From Symploca sp. SIO3C6 (GTDB lineage: Bacteria; Cyanobacteriota; Cyanobacteriia; Cyanobacteriales; Coleofasciculaceae): a stretch of 37,009 nucleotides of DNA. Of this stretch, positions 9,360-19,195 are shown in pieces. A model generated the notes under the pieces. It worked only from the letters and a program-made list of their open reading frames with translations, made no database searches and was not told where the DNA came from. The stretch is from contig JAAHHJ010000051.1 of the NCBI GenBank assembly GCA_010692425.1, forward strand, positions 1-37,009, read 5' to 3'. Positions within the stretch are counted from its first letter, which is position 1, and every line of letters starts with the position of its first letter. The translations under genes and the position numbers were made by a program.

Positions 9360-10694
9360 CGATGAGCTGTTATTGGCCTCTCCTCGCTTTGAAACACGAG
9401 GATTCAAGCAAATATGGCAGGACACTATAATTATAAAGCCCCTACGCTTTGTTTCCCAGATTTTAGACCTGGTAGGTACTCTATGTCCGCAGCATGGACA
9501 TTCTCTGCTGGTATTTTTCGGATTAACGGTGACGACATGTTTACCAGCTTTGAGCGCTAACCATCCAAGCATCTGAAATAGAGTTCCCCAAGAGGCATCA
9601 ACAATTTGCTTATTAAGTCCTGATTTTGCTGCCGCCCCATTCTTGAGATACCCTCCATTCCCATCGTGCTTAGGATTGGCGCGTTTAATCATTCCTCGAA
9701 TATTAAGCTCCTCTCGCCCCACCACATCAGCAGTTTTGACTATTTTAGATGCTGCCTTCCAGAGATGAGCTTCCCTTTTTTGGGCTATCTTGTGCTGCAT
9801 CCTGCCGAGGCGCTGGTATGCTTTAGCTTTGTTGCTGGAGCCTTTAACTTTCCTCGAAGCAGCGCGCTGCCTCATTGCCAATCTTCTGGCAGTGCGGGAA
9901 TTAGTCCCTGGGTGTATGTTCTCAACAAAACTGCCATCTGATAAGCTGACGAGTTTGTTAATCCCAACATCAATACCAACCACGCTCAAGGCGTTCTCTA
10001 GAGGTCGGGGTTCTGGTAACTCATCCGGAATCTCTACCAGCATTGAAATGAACCAATAACCGCCTGTACGCTTAATAGTTGTAGTTCTAACTTTTTCTAT
10101 GAGTCCTAAGTCGCGGCTATTGTGCATTTTAACGATGCCAATACCTGGAAGAAACACACAAGCCTAATCACTCCGCACTTCCTTGATTTTGACTCTCCCA
10201 GGTTTGTACTCAAATGAGTCTAAGCCTTTGAGGAATTTTGGGAAACCGCGTCCATGCTTCCAGAAGTTTGAAAAGGCACAATCGAGTTTCGCAATGTTGC
10301 GCTGAAGCACATCTGAATCTATCTCGGCGAAACTCTCTGTTTGACGTCTCAACTGGGTTGTTCGCTTCATCTGTATGCCAGAGGCATTATCCCAGCTAAC
10401 CTTGCCTTTAGATTTTTTTAGGGTTAAATGTAAGTCGCTCGGAATTACTCCGTGCTTGAGAACTGGGCAAGTTAAAGGAGAACAGCTTCCATACTCAACG
10501 CGAGTTCCTACATCACAAAAAGAACCCCAGGCGTAACTAACAGGTTCCTCAGCATCTTTGTTATTGTTGTCAAATCCTTCTTTTCTCTCTCTTAGCGCAT
10601 AGTTGCGGTGTTTTCTGAGCCTCACCAACCAGCGCTCTAATGTGGCGATCTCAGAGTTATTTGGTTTGAGCTTGAAATTCCACCGAACAAGCAT
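9360..10694 (-). pseudogene. tnpB: Broken IS200/IS605-family tnpB (RNA-guided nuclease family)
   Basis: The start (ATG at 10694) has a strong AAGGAGGTGAAGAG ribosome site. The frame runs 176 codons and hits an in-frame TAG at 10164-10166. The same frame then continues ([14 protein letters not shown]...) through the first RuvC Asp ([11 protein letters not shown]), the Glu region ([12 protein letters not shown]) and the zinc ribbon (CPCC ... CHIC). After the second Cys pair the expected third catalytic Asp (ADxNAA-like) is missing and the sequence turns to [14 protein letters not shown]. The open frame then runs on into the PBP gene to 9267. One nonsense mutation plus 3' erosion means it is dead as a single protein. 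No tnpA is present. Confidence 0.85.
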
Positions 10695-11523
10695 TTCTCT
10701 TCACCTCCTTGATCTATCCTACTATTTACATCTACAGGAGGAAATACATCAATCTGGGAAATATTCACGGCGGTTAAAACCGCCGCGTCGGATAACATCG
10801 CCGATTTAAACATGCGGGGCTTCCATCCTCCCGTACCCCTCTTGTGACTAAAGTCCCTCACACAGGCAATTCATCTCGCCGTCAAATTGAGGTGCGACCC
10901 TCCTTGCGGTTTCCGGCAGAAGGAAAGCGCACCTCTACAGGGGTGAGCGAAAAAAGGCGTGGGGAAATAATTAAGCAGACGCTCCAGACGCTCCAGACGC
11001 AGAGAATTCAAATCCCACGCAAAATTCCGTTTACCTCCTCTACAGATTATGACAGGAGCCTTCTTGCCAGAACTAATGGATATCTTAGAAAAGCAAGTAT
11101 AAGGCTCCTTGGTGTTAGCGAAGCTCCTGAGGTGAGATACTTTTGATAGTATGCTGAGTGCCATCATAATCATCCATCCAGAACTCGCCGTTAATCCTAG
11201 GGGGATAATGGGAGTTCCCTTTCCCTTTTGAAGATAGTAGGAGAATAAAACCTAACCAACAAAAGCAAACTTTTGTACTCCATACTCCGGAGTTGCCCAC
11301 AAGAAGCTAGAACTATTTGAAAAACCCCTGCTTCGCTATACTTGCAAGAGTGAGCCAAAAGCCAAAGTCAAGTTGCTTTGTGACAAGGGGTGAAGTTATA
11401 GGACAGATGGCACAAGAGGGACAGGGAAAGGAAAAAGCTTGTACCCTCTCCCAACCTCTTCAATCAGGTTGCTTTGCCAAGATTAATTTAGTAGCTACTG
11501 ACATCTCGGTTAAATCTTGAATT
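10695..11523. other. Non-coding, repeat-bearing stretch between tnpB remnant and hydrolase
   Basis: No convincing gene is present; short open frames here lack ribosome sites and family features. The first 160 bases include the upstream end of the tnpB element, with a GGCGGTTTTAACCGCC-type palindrome near 10768. An imperfect hairpin starts AGGTGCG at about 10890 and ends CGCACCT near 10934. A 9-bp tandem repeat (CGCTCCAGA) lies at about 10980-11000. The hydrolase promoter should lie towards the right end. Confidence 0.4.
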
Positions 11524-13401
11524 ATGAAGTTTCAGCTCAACTGGTCTGGTGGTAGGGGTTCTCGGCAGGCTCACACAGAGCAATTAGTCAGTTTCAGAAA
11601 TCGAATCGTGCTCAGCAGTAAGAGTAGTCTGTGTACACTCTTAGTTGCTCTTTGGTGGGGAATTACTGCACCTGTCTCGGCAGCTGAGCGTCTGACACTG
11701 CGCTTGGGACCATTTGAACAGTCTGTGTCCATTGCAGATTTAGAAAAGTTTGCTGAAACTGGAGAGATGACGAAGGGACTAAAACCTTACAGTAGGCTGC
11801 TAACGCCACAGGTAAGGCAGTTGCTGGTAAGACGCCTGCAAATTGACCCGAATATGACTGAGAAATTTGTCAATGACTTACTTCATTCACCCGATGGTGC
11901 ACGATTACTCAAAAGAATTGGTCGGGTGCTTCCTGATAGTAGCTTAGAGCAATTACAGGCAGCACTGTTTTTGGCAGCAAGGCAAGCCAATGGTTTGAGC
12001 GTGCTTAGTTTTTTAGAGGCTTACCCAGAGGATAGTGTGGTTGTAGATGCCACTTCCATGGCGGCAATTGCTCTCCAGCTCAACAGCTCTTACTTACAGA
12101 GTTTAGCTATTGGTCCAATGCTAGAGCGGGAACTAACAGTTGCCGAATCTTCAGGTTTACCCCTCGACTTTGATCCAGCTGAAACTGGTTCGGAATACGT
12201 GCGGGAGCGCACCTTGAGGCTCAGAGACAGACCAAGGGGACGCACGATTCTTGTAGATTTATATTGGAGCCGCCATTCTGATGGACCACTAGTGGTTCTC
12301 TCTCACGGCTTTGGTTCTGACCGCAAATTTTTGCGCTACATTGGGCGTCATTTGGCTTCCCACGGGCTCACTGTTGCCTCTCTAGAACATCCAGGCAGTA
12401 ATTTTAACTGGATTAACGGTGTTTCTATTAGTGGCAATCCTGGGGATTTGGTACCTGCATCGGAGTTTATTGAGCGCCCTAAGGATGTCAGTTTTATGCT
12501 TGACCAACTGGCTAAACTCAATTATCGATACGGTAGTCTCAAAGGCAAGCTTAATACTAAACAGGTTAGTGTTATTGGTCATTCTTTTGGGGGCTACACT
12601 GCCTTGGCTTTGGCTGGGGGAGAATTAGATTTGGAGTCACTGCGGCAGTTTTGTCAAAATCGTTCTCCCATTGGACGCTCGCCAGCAGATTGGTTTCAGT
12701 GTGCTGCCACTGAATTACCAGATGAATATTTTGGACTACAGGACCGGCGGGTGGCGCAGGTGATTGCTCTCAATGCCATGACAGGACGCCTATTTGGCAG
12801 CAGGGGTTTAGCTAGGGTAAAGACTCCAACTTTAATTTTAACGGGGACAGAGGACGCAATTACTCCTTCTGTTGATAATCATCTGCGTCCTTTTACTCAG
12901 TTGGGCGGTTCTAAGTATCTATTGGCTGCGATTGGAGGCACTCACTTAAGTGTCACTGATAAGGGTAATCTTAATGATGCTATGGCAAGAAGTACTTTAG
13001 TCAAGGAACGAGTTGGGGAAGAAGTGGATCCGCTGCGGCAGCTTTTGAAGGGTGTGAGTTTAGCTTTTATTAAACAACTAACACCGGAAGCCAAAACTTA
13101 TGAACCATTTTTGAAACCTGCTTATGCTCAGTCTTTTTCAACGCCAACATTATCTTTACGTCTGAGTACACAGTTGCCGCCAACGATGGCAAGTTGGTTT
13201 CAAGTTTTAGCACTTCCCCAGCAGCGAGTTGCACTGCGCTTGCCCAAATTAAGCAACTTTTCCCTCAATGCGATTAAATCTAATTTCTCTCCTTCAGCAA
13301 ATGCCATGCCGCGCTTAGATCGTCATACGGGGAAGCTTAATCGAGTTTTTACTGAACTTCTAGAAAACTATGAGATTAAGAGTGATCATCCACTGGTTTG
13401 A
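11524..13401 (+). CDS. Secreted DUF1400 alpha/beta hydrolase
   Basis: This 625-aa protein has a long basic N-region and a signal peptide hydrophobic core (LCTLLVALWWGITAPVSA, cleavage likely near residue 54). The DUF1400 domain (about 55-200, starting AERLTLRLGPFEQSVS) is seen almost only in cyanobacteria. An alpha/beta hydrolase domain follows. Its nucleophile is S354 in GHSFGG, the acid is probably D444 (TGTEDAITP), the base is H474 (GGTHLSV), and LSHGFGS near 258 is the oxyanion-hole loop. It resembles dienelactone-hydrolase/PAF-acetylhydrolase-like esterases. The natural substrate is unknown. It has no obvious operon partner. Confidence 0.88.
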   Translation: MKFQLNWSGGRGSRQAHTEQLVSFRNRIVLSSKSSLCTLLVALWWGITAPVSAAERLTLRLGPFEQSVSIADLEKFAETGEMTKGLKPYSRLLTPQVRQLLVRRLQIDPNMTEKFVNDLLHSPDGARLLKRIGRVLPDSSLEQLQAALFLAARQANGLSVLSFLEAYPEDSVVVDATSMAAIALQLNSSYLQSLAIGPMLERELTVAESSGLPLDFDPAETGSEYVRERTLRLRDRPRGRTILVDLYWSRHSDGPLVVLSHGFGSDRKFLRYIGRHLASHGLTVASLEHPGSNFNWINGVSISGNPGDLVPASEFIERPKDVSFMLDQLAKLNYRYGSLKGKLNTKQVSVIGHSFGGYTALALAGGELDLESLRQFCQNRSPIGRSPADWFQCAATELPDEYFGLQDRRVAQVIALNAMTGRLFGSRGLARVKTPTLILTGTEDAITPSVDNHLRPFTQLGGSKYLLAAIGGTHLSVTDKGNLNDAMARSTLVKERVGEEVDPLRQLLKGVSLAFIKQLTPEAKTYEPFLKPAYAQSFSTPTLSLRLSTQLPPTMASWFQVLALPQQRVALRLPKLSNFSLNAIKSNFSPSANAMPRLDRHTGKLNRVFTELLENYEIKSDHPLV

Positions 13402-13919
13402 GTTAGGCATAAGCTGTTACGCATTTAACTTGTGTATTCAATATATAGCGTTTTTTTGCTTGATGAGGTATGGCAGTACGTATTAAGGTTAGGACAAGCT
13501 AAATCGCTAAAACTTTGTCAAATTCACCCCTTCTGCCCTGGAGCCTTGCGCGTAGCGCTATACACTCCTTGGGCTCTGGGGAACTCTTAACAGGGAACAC
13601 CGAATAGGTAAGAAAATGAAATGTATCTCACGCTAGAAAGAGAATTGCTATAACCATTTTTGTACTGTTACAGGATTACGCCCTAAATTATGGTAATTTG
13701 TTTGACTTTTTCCACTGTCTTAGTCCTTAATCAATAAATAGTTTGAATTCTTTCTTTCTCTTGCGGTGTATGCGCATTTTTCAAAAGCTCTTTGAGAGTT
13801 TATGCTGATTCACTTATTTCAGTTTTTACTACACCTGGTATCTTAGTGATCGCTATAGTGTATTACTTTTCCTAAGTGTAGCTTAGGAAAAGGGAAACGA
13901 CTTACTTGTGACTTATTAC
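13402..13919. other. Intergenic region, hydrolase to ATPase (convergent)
   Basis: No gene is supported. The stretch contains a GC-rich imperfect hairpin around 13540-13585 (with GCGCGTAGCGC inside) and the palindrome at 13866-13892. As the flanking genes converge, it should hold both transcript ends. Confidence 0.5.
13866..13892. terminator. 11-bp inverted repeat, probable transcript-end hairpin
   Basis: CTTTTCCTAAG (13866-13876) and CTTAGGAAAAG (13882-13892) pair perfectly around a 5-base loop. It sits 28 bases beyond the stop of the ATPase gene, on its 3' side. There is no external T-run; the stem itself has TTTT on one arm and AAAA on the other. Confidence 0.5.
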
Positions 13920-15251
13920 TTATGCCTGTGTGTTTGCCCTGAGCAAAGGTGAAGCTTGAAGTTTATAATCGTACAATTGTGCAAATTCTTCAGTATTTCT
14001 AGCTAAAAGTAAGGATAAATCCTGCAATCTGTAGCCAGATGCTAGCAAACTAATTGCATGGACAATAACAGCAGGGATATTTCCTGTAATTTGGTAAAGT
14101 TTCTGAGACTCTTCTAAACTAAGAGATAACCTTTGTTCTCCCACTAGTTTATGGATTAAACTAAGTGCATCATTTGTATGCAACTCATTAAGATGAAGAG
14201 CTGGAAATAGAGTTTTTTTTCGGCTAGTGACTATTATTTTCACGGTTGAAGGCAATCCATACAAAAAACCTAATACTTCCTGGCGTTTTTCAATTTTATC
14301 CAAGCTGTCAATTATTAGTAAAGTTCGGACTCCTACTAGATTCTTTAACACTTGTTCATAGGCTTGATCAAGATAAATATCAGAATAATTATTGACATTT
14401 AAGGTATGCAGAATAGTTCTAAGAATATCTTCAAGAGTTTTTTCTTGTGAGAAACGAGGAAGAAAGCCATGAATTGTACAATAATGAGATTGAGCAGAAG
14501 TAAAAATAACTTGCTCAAACACAGGTAGATTATTTCCAGTACTTGTTTTCTGATTAAAAGCTACTTCACTAGTTTGTAAATACTGGTGAACAGCTTCTAA
14601 TAATAAATGAGTTTTTCCAATTCCTCCCATTCCCTCGATACTAATTCGGGGGATTGATTGTTCAGAAGAGAGCCATTTAAGCAGTTGTTGTAACTCAAAT
14701 TCACGACCAATTAACCTGGTTTCACTGCATGGCAGATTATGACGCACTGGTGAAGAAAACTTTGTGAGTGGCAGAATTTGTTCTCTAACTATAGGATTAG
14801 AAATCAAATGATAATTACTGTTATTTTTGCTGTGTACTTCAATATTTTCTTGAGATGTTTTTGAAAAATTTGGCTCTTGCTGTAAAAGAGAATGGGTTAG
14901 CTCTGAACTAATCTTTTCACTTCCTCGATTGTTTATTTCTGCTTCAGTTTTGACTTCTATTTTTTCCTCCGAATCCAGCCGTCGTTGTAATACAACTTTG
15001 ACATTAGCTTTCTTGATTTTTTCTCCAAATGTTTCTGAGAGTCTCTTCCAAAGCTTAGGACCAATATCATTTTTTAAATATTCGATTGTATAACCATTTT
15101 CAGCAGCAATCTGAGGATATTTAAGACCTTTCCAAGTGCCCTGTAAAACCATAGTTTCAATATTGGAAAGGTGCTTGCCTGTCTTAGAAAAAACAGCGCT
15201 ATCTGTAAATTTAACAACAATCCTTGAATTAGTGTTTTTTTGTGAATACAT
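13920..15251 (-). CDS. NB-ARC ATPase with vMAP-type N-terminal HTH
   Basis: I place the start at ATG 15251 (GGGAAG seven bases upstream), giving 443 aa; upstream in-frame codons have no ribosome site. Residues about 26-90 (LSNIETMVLQGTWKG, PQIAAENGYTIEYLKND, LWKRLSETFGEKI) match the helix-turn-helix domain of cyanobacterial vWA-MoxR-associated proteins. A linker leads to an NB-ARC/STAND ATPase with P-loop GMGGIGKT (207-214), Walker B LLIIDSLD (D315) and the TSR sensor. The protein ends soon after the NB-ARC core. The usual C-terminal sensor or effector repeats are absent, so it is short or truncated. STAND ATPases act as signalling switches; its position 1.3 kb from the sigma-factor gene could be regulatory, but that is inference. 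Confidence 0.8.
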   Translation of the reverse strand: MYSQKNTNSRIVVKFTDSAVFSKTGKHLSNIETMVLQGTWKGLKYPQIAAENGYTIEYLKNDIGPKLWKRLSETFGEKIKKANVKVVLQRRLDSEEKIEVKTEAEINNRGSEKISSELTHSLLQQEPNFSKTSQENIEVHSKNNSNYHLISNPIVREQILPLTKFSSPVRHNLPCSETRLIGREFELQQLLKWLSSEQSIPRISIEGMGGIGKTHLLLEAVHQYLQTSEVAFNQKTSTGNNLPVFEQVIFTSAQSHYCTIHGFLPRFSQEKTLEDILRTILHTLNVNNYSDIYLDQAYEQVLKNLVGVRTLLIIDSLDKIEKRQEVLGFLYGLPSTVKIIVTSRKKTLFPALHLNELHTNDALSLIHKLVGEQRLSLSLEESQKLYQITGNIPAVIVHAISLLASGYRLQDLSLLLARNTEEFAQLYDYKLQASPLLRANTQA

Positions 15252-16271
15252 TACTATCTTCCCTGCTCTATAAAACCTGATGAAAATGCTTAGAGTAGAG
15301 TGAAAATGAGGGTAGCGAAGAGTTCTAACCTCCTTGAACTTCTCTGGCACCATAGGTATTCTTATTAATGTGAGCACTCTGATGTTTACCTCCTGCTTTT
15401 AAGGAGAAGAGTTTGAGTCTAACGACTCCTCTGGTAATTTCCGTTAAGCTAGAGGTTTAAAATATTGAAGCTATCAGCAAATATAGCAATTATTACTTGA
15501 GTTAGGTACATCTAGTGCCAACTAATCTTGGTAATTATGACTACAAAGCTGTCCTAGGTACTATAGCTATAGCTATCCTTAATAGATTGCAATATTTAAC
15601 CTTAAGATCCATTTTATTGAATACTATGATGGCAATACTTCTAAAAATAGAATTTATTGCAACCAGTTGTCATTGCTACTCTACACATAGAACCCTGATT
15701 TTGTCAATAACTATATCCTATAATAGGATCTTTTGAAAATTTATTTTCGTAAGCTTTAAGCATTTTGTAAACTTTAAGTAGGATTCATAATCCTAAGAGG
15801 CTGTTTATACAGTAGATTTTAAGATAATTTATGAATTTAGGATTTACATCTTGACAAAAAACACAAAATATGAAACAAGGTTCTTGAGTATTCTAGGTTA
15901 ATTTTTTGAAACTTTTTGGAGGATTACTATGGATGAGAAAATGATTGAAAAAACCCTGAAACGAGGTATTTTCGTTAAATTCATTTAAAAACTAATAATA
16001 ATTCTAAATACACTCCATATAAAACTCATATAAAACTCATGTGATTACCAATTCCTCTCATATAATTATCATATTTTTTAGTGCGGCAGCTAATATACTT
16101 AACTTTTTATGATTTTTTCATTGCCTAATCTTAACTTAACTTTCTAAGAACAAGATTTTAAAATCCCTACTTCTTTAAGCATGCCCTAGAGCAAAGGGAA
16201 AGGTAGTTTGTATTAAGTTGGGGTTTACTCACCATCTGAATGCTTTTTCTTGCCTCCTGACTTGAAAGAGG

Positions 16272-16301
16272 TTGTAGGGTGTGGGGTGTAGGGTGTAGGG
16301 G
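16272..16301. repeat. GTGTAGGG-type short tandem repeat
   Basis: Four or more degenerate copies of G(T/G)GTAGG lie in the intergenic region upstream of the sigma factor. The complement (CCCTACACCCCACACCC) appears inside the MITE at 17352, so the two may share an origin. Confidence 0.5.
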
Positions 16302-16325
16302 AAATAACCCTCTTTAATGCTTGAT

Positions 16326-16345
16326 GATGAAAATTTTTTTTCATC
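16326..16345. other. Small A/T hairpin upstream of the sigma-factor gene
   Basis: GATGAAAA and TTTTCATC (8-bp arms) flank a TTTT loop about 200 bases upstream of the sigma-factor start. It could be a terminator-like or operator structure; nothing decides this. Confidence 0.25.
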
Positions 16346-16547
16346 GGGACTGACTTCGTCAAGATTAGATAGAGGTAGTTTTTGGCGTTTAAAGCCACTT
16401 AACTTCATAACTTAACTTCATAGATTTCATTATTTTTGAGCCAACTAACAAATTACTTACATTTTCCTTAATTTTACTAGCTGACAATTAATAATTCAGA
16501 TGATTAAATATAGCTATTGACTAAACTTTGGATATTTTACCTGAGCC

Positions 16548-17354
16548 ATGAATATAAAAATGGCTAGCACCAACATTGAGACAAAAAACTCTACAGAAGA
16601 AGTGCTTCTAAAACAAATCCATAAAGGTAATAACTCTGCTTTTTGGAGCTTATGGAATCGACACCAAGAATATCTTTACAACCTTTGTTTTAAGTGGATG
16701 AACAACAATTCAGTAGATGCCCAAGAAGCTCTGAGTTCTGCGATGATTAGAGCTTGGGAAAAGTTGCCAGAACATGCTTTCAAATTAACAAATACTAGAG
16801 GCTGGTTAACTCGTCTTACCTATAATGTCTGTATAGATATACATCGTAAAAAAGAGTATAGCTTAAGTGTAATTGAAAACCTTGAATCAATTACACAAGA
16901 ATCAAGTATTGACTCTCCTGAAATGACTATCATGTACAATGAACTGAGAATAGTTCTCTACCATCTCATTAAAAATCTACCTGATAATTTAAAGAATCCT
17001 GTAATTCTTAGATTTATACAGGAAAAAACATATCGAGAAATTTCCGAAATGATTAATCTTTCTGAAGAGAACGTGCGTAAACGAATTCAACAGGGAAGAT
17101 TATTATTAAAACAATCAATTCTTCAATATCTTGCCGGCTCAAAAAATTTCTCACCACTGGCACAATTAGAAAATGAAGATAATAATTTTTATTTAGGCAG
17201 TTTGCAATTGGAGCAATCGGTCAATTCAAAAAATAACTCATCTAAGAATAAAGAACAGGATTTAGAAATTCTTATTTATAGACTATCTGCAACCCATTTA
17301 GAGACATTGCCCCATCGACATTCTTCACTAGGTTGCTCTTTACAATGGTACTAA
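16548..17354 (+). CDS. Sigma-70-family (ECF-like) RNA polymerase sigma factor
   Basis: This 268-aa protein has sigma region 2 at about residues 22-102 (LLKQIHKGNNSAFWSLW, DAQEALSSAMIRAWEKL, TRGWLTRLTYNVCIDIHR). Region 4 lies at about 135-195 (LPDNLKNPVILRFIQ, YREISEMINLSEENVRKRI). There is no region 3, as in ECF factors. A 70-residue C-terminal extension of unknown role follows. Two candidate starts (ATG 16548 and 16560) both lack a clear ribosome site. The stop codon TAA is formed by the first bases of a MITE insertion. It is the first gene of the accessory island and the natural candidate to switch on the TPR/formyltransferase and reb genes, but no target promoter can be shown from the sequence. 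Confidence 0.85.
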   Translation: MNIKMASTNIETKNSTEEVLLKQIHKGNNSAFWSLWNRHQEYLYNLCFKWMNNNSVDAQEALSSAMIRAWEKLPEHAFKLTNTRGWLTRLTYNVCIDIHRKKEYSLSVIENLESITQESSIDSPEMTIMYNELRIVLYHLIKNLPDNLKNPVILRFIQEKTYREISEMINLSEENVRKRIQQGRLLLKQSILQYLAGSKNFSPLAQLENEDNNFYLGSLQLEQSVNSKNNSSKNKEQDLEILIYRLSATHLETLPHRHSSLGCSLQWY

Positions 17355-17475
17355 GTAGTCGGACATAAATAAAAGCAACTGTGTAAACAATTATGAAATC
17401 GCCCGGAGTTCCCTTACACCCTACACCCCACACCCTGCCTCAACCAGTAACCTTTATCAATGTCGCAGGTACTTA
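17352..17475 (+). mobile_element. MITE copy 1 (IS630/mariner-like, TA target)
   Basis: This 124-bp non-coding element is flanked by TA and has imperfect terminal inverted repeats (TAAGTAGTCGGACAT at the left; AATGTCGCAGGTACTTA at the right). A second copy lies inverted at 19196-19317 with about 75-80% identity by eye. The insertion sits in the stop codon of the sigma-factor gene. Removing the element at TA would leave TAC TAG, so the ancestral stop would be TAG and the present one is TAA. Confidence 0.8.
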
Positions 17476-17552
17476 GAACAGTGTTATAGCGAATCTAAAT
17501 TAGTCACCACAATAACTAATGTAGAGCTTAAAGTATTTTCCTTAATAATTAT

Positions 17553-19121
17553 ATGTATATAACTATGACTACCAATGTGGTAAGAGTGATGCTTCCTTCT
17601 GGGGAAGAAACAAACTTTCAGTTGACACTAACAGGCAAACCTAGAAGACAAGAACAAAAGCTGAGAAAATTAAGAAAGTACGTACAGCAGCATCCATCCG
17701 GTTGGAAAAAACGCTTAGAATTAGCTGAGTTGCTCTATTCAATAGGAGAGTGGGAAAAAGCTATTGTTGAATATAATCAAGTCTTAAAACAGCGACCAAA
17801 ATTAATTGAAATTAGGTTGCAGTTGGGTAAAATATTACACTTAATGGGATTAACAAAGCAAGCTATTGAAATCTATGAAGATACACTAGTTTTGTGTAAA
17901 GACCAAGGAATAAACTATCATATTAATGGATTAATTGGTAGTTGTAGAAGTCAGTATAACGTTGCACTCAATTCAATTGAATTAGCAACTACTTTGAATC
18001 CTGATAATTCAGCCCACTGGTTGTCATTAGGACTAACTTACCTGCTAGTTGAATCTCCAATTAATGCTCTACGAGCCTTTGAACAGGTACTAAAACTTAG
18101 TCCAGATGATGTTATTGCTTTAAACTACAATCATGATGCTCTACTAACAAGTGGAAATATTCAAGCAGCATGGAAAAGTTTAAATAAGACTCTGGATTTG
18201 GCACCTGATCATATTGGTGTATTAGAGCGAGTTATTAACCATCGCTTGAGACGGAGGCTAGTTAAAGCCCAGGAGGGCAAAAAGACTCGACAGCTGATCC
18301 GTAAAGTCATGCAATTGGCTCCTGATTCAGTCAATATTCAGGCTTTGCTAGTTTACTACCATATTTTTCGCACAGAGTCAGCGAAAGCAACGGCCTTATT
18401 AGATAAGTTGATCAAAGATTACTTAAACAATCCTCTGGGCTGGTATTACTATGCCCGATTTATGTTCCATACTGGTCAACTTCCAGAAGCCGTAACAGCA
18501 ATTCTCAAAGTCCATAAAATGTATCGCCAGAATTGGGGAATTTACCAAGCACTTTGCGAAATCTTACCTGCGGCAGGCAAAATAGAGCAGTTAAGGCTAG
18601 TAGTGGCAGAAATGCTAGAATTATTTCCAGAACGTTGGAGTGTTTGGGCAACTTCAGGTCAGGTTTTGGTGGAACATTTCCAAGAAGTTGAACAAGGGAG
18701 TCGTCTTTCTGCTAAGGCAATAGAATTACAACCCCAGTTGGCAGATGCTTGGTTTTGCCATGGTCGAGTTTTGACTTTGCTAGGAAAGCATCTTGAAGCA
18801 ATTGAAGTGCTAAAAGAAGGTTGGCAATGCTTGCCAGCAAAAGAAACTTGCTTGCAATCACTACCTGCTGCTGGTGGGCTAGCAGAGAATAGTAAAGCAA
18901 TAGGCGACGAAGTTAACCATCGGCATTGGTGGACAGTTGTTGCTAACAATGCCCAGCAATTGACAGATTTTGACCCTGTATTAGCTTATTATTGGCAAGG
19001 TCGAGCTTCAGCAGCACTAGGGGATAAAACTAAAGCTAGACAGGCATATCATCATACCTTAAACCAACATTTGCTCTACCCTGCCGAGGAAGAAGTTAAA
19101 GAATCTCTGAGATGTTTGTGA
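17553..19121 (+). CDS. TPR-repeat protein (about ten TPR units)
   Basis: This 522-aa soluble protein has a short N-terminal segment (VVRVMLPSGEETNFQLTLTGKPRRQEQ) followed by TPR helices across residues 40-510. Clear units include RLELAELLYSIGEWEKAIVEYN, the LKLSPDDV stretch (about 185) and YWQGRASAALGDKTKARQAY near the end. TPR arrays are protein-binding scaffolds. The start could be ATG 17553 or the one four codons on. It follows the sigma-factor gene and is framed by two inverted MITE copies. Its place between a sigma factor and the Reb-linked genes suggests a regulatory or assembly partner in the R-body locus. This is inferred from position only. Confidence 0.85.
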   Translation: MYITMTTNVVRVMLPSGEETNFQLTLTGKPRRQEQKLRKLRKYVQQHPSGWKKRLELAELLYSIGEWEKAIVEYNQVLKQRPKLIEIRLQLGKILHLMGLTKQAIEIYEDTLVLCKDQGINYHINGLIGSCRSQYNVALNSIELATTLNPDNSAHWLSLGLTYLLVESPINALRAFEQVLKLSPDDVIALNYNHDALLTSGNIQAAWKSLNKTLDLAPDHIGVLERVINHRLRRRLVKAQEGKKTRQLIRKVMQLAPDSVNIQALLVYYHIFRTESAKATALLDKLIKDYLNNPLGWYYYARFMFHTGQLPEAVTAILKVHKMYRQNWGIYQALCEILPAAGKIEQLRLVVAEMLELFPERWSVWATSGQVLVEHFQEVEQGSRLSAKAIELQPQLADAWFCHGRVLTLLGKHLEAIEVLKEGWQCLPAKETCLQSLPAAGGLAENSKAIGDEVNHRHWWTVVANNAQQLTDFDPVLAYYWQGRASAALGDKTKARQAYHHTLNQHLLYPAEEEVKESLRCL

Positions 19122-19125
19122 AGAA

Positions 19126-19186
19126 GGGGGAGATGGGGAGATGGGGGGATGGGGAGATGGGGAGATGGGGAGATGGGGGGATGGGT
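19126..19186. repeat. GGGGAGAT short tandem repeat
   Basis: About eight copies of GGGGAGAT/GGGGGGAT lie directly after the TPR gene stop and before the second MITE. It is the longest of three arrays of this motif in the window (others at 1441 and 31511). Confidence 0.8.
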
Positions 19187-19195
19187 AGCATGATC

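Larger units (their letters stand above)
15252..16547. other. Long AT-rich intergenic region between ATPase and sigma factor
   Basis: This is a 1.3-kb gap between divergent genes. I find no supportable gene; one 73-codon frame at 15515 lacks a ribosome site and any family signal. It holds a G-rich heptamer-like repeat (GTGTAGG units, 16272-16301) and a GATGAAAA/TTTTCATC hairpin (16326-16345). Some of it probably regulates the sigma-factor gene. Confidence 0.5.

Noticed and set aside
9274-9576. Plus-strand 100-codon frame over the tnpB/PBP junction
   Set aside because: It is antisense to the tnpB remnant and the PBP gene and has no family features.
10844-11146. A 100-codon plus-strand frame and a 100-codon minus-strand frame over the same repeat-rich stretch
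   Set aside because: No ribosome site, no family motif, and both cover hairpins and a 9-bp tandem repeat; more likely non-coding.
11317-11520. 67-codon frame just before the DUF1400 hydrolase
   Set aside because: No start signal or homology; the hydrolase has its own ATG after it.
15515-15736. 73-codon plus-strand frame in the long gap before the sigma factor
   Set aside because: No ribosome site; Ile/Thr-rich composition fits AT-rich intergenic DNA.
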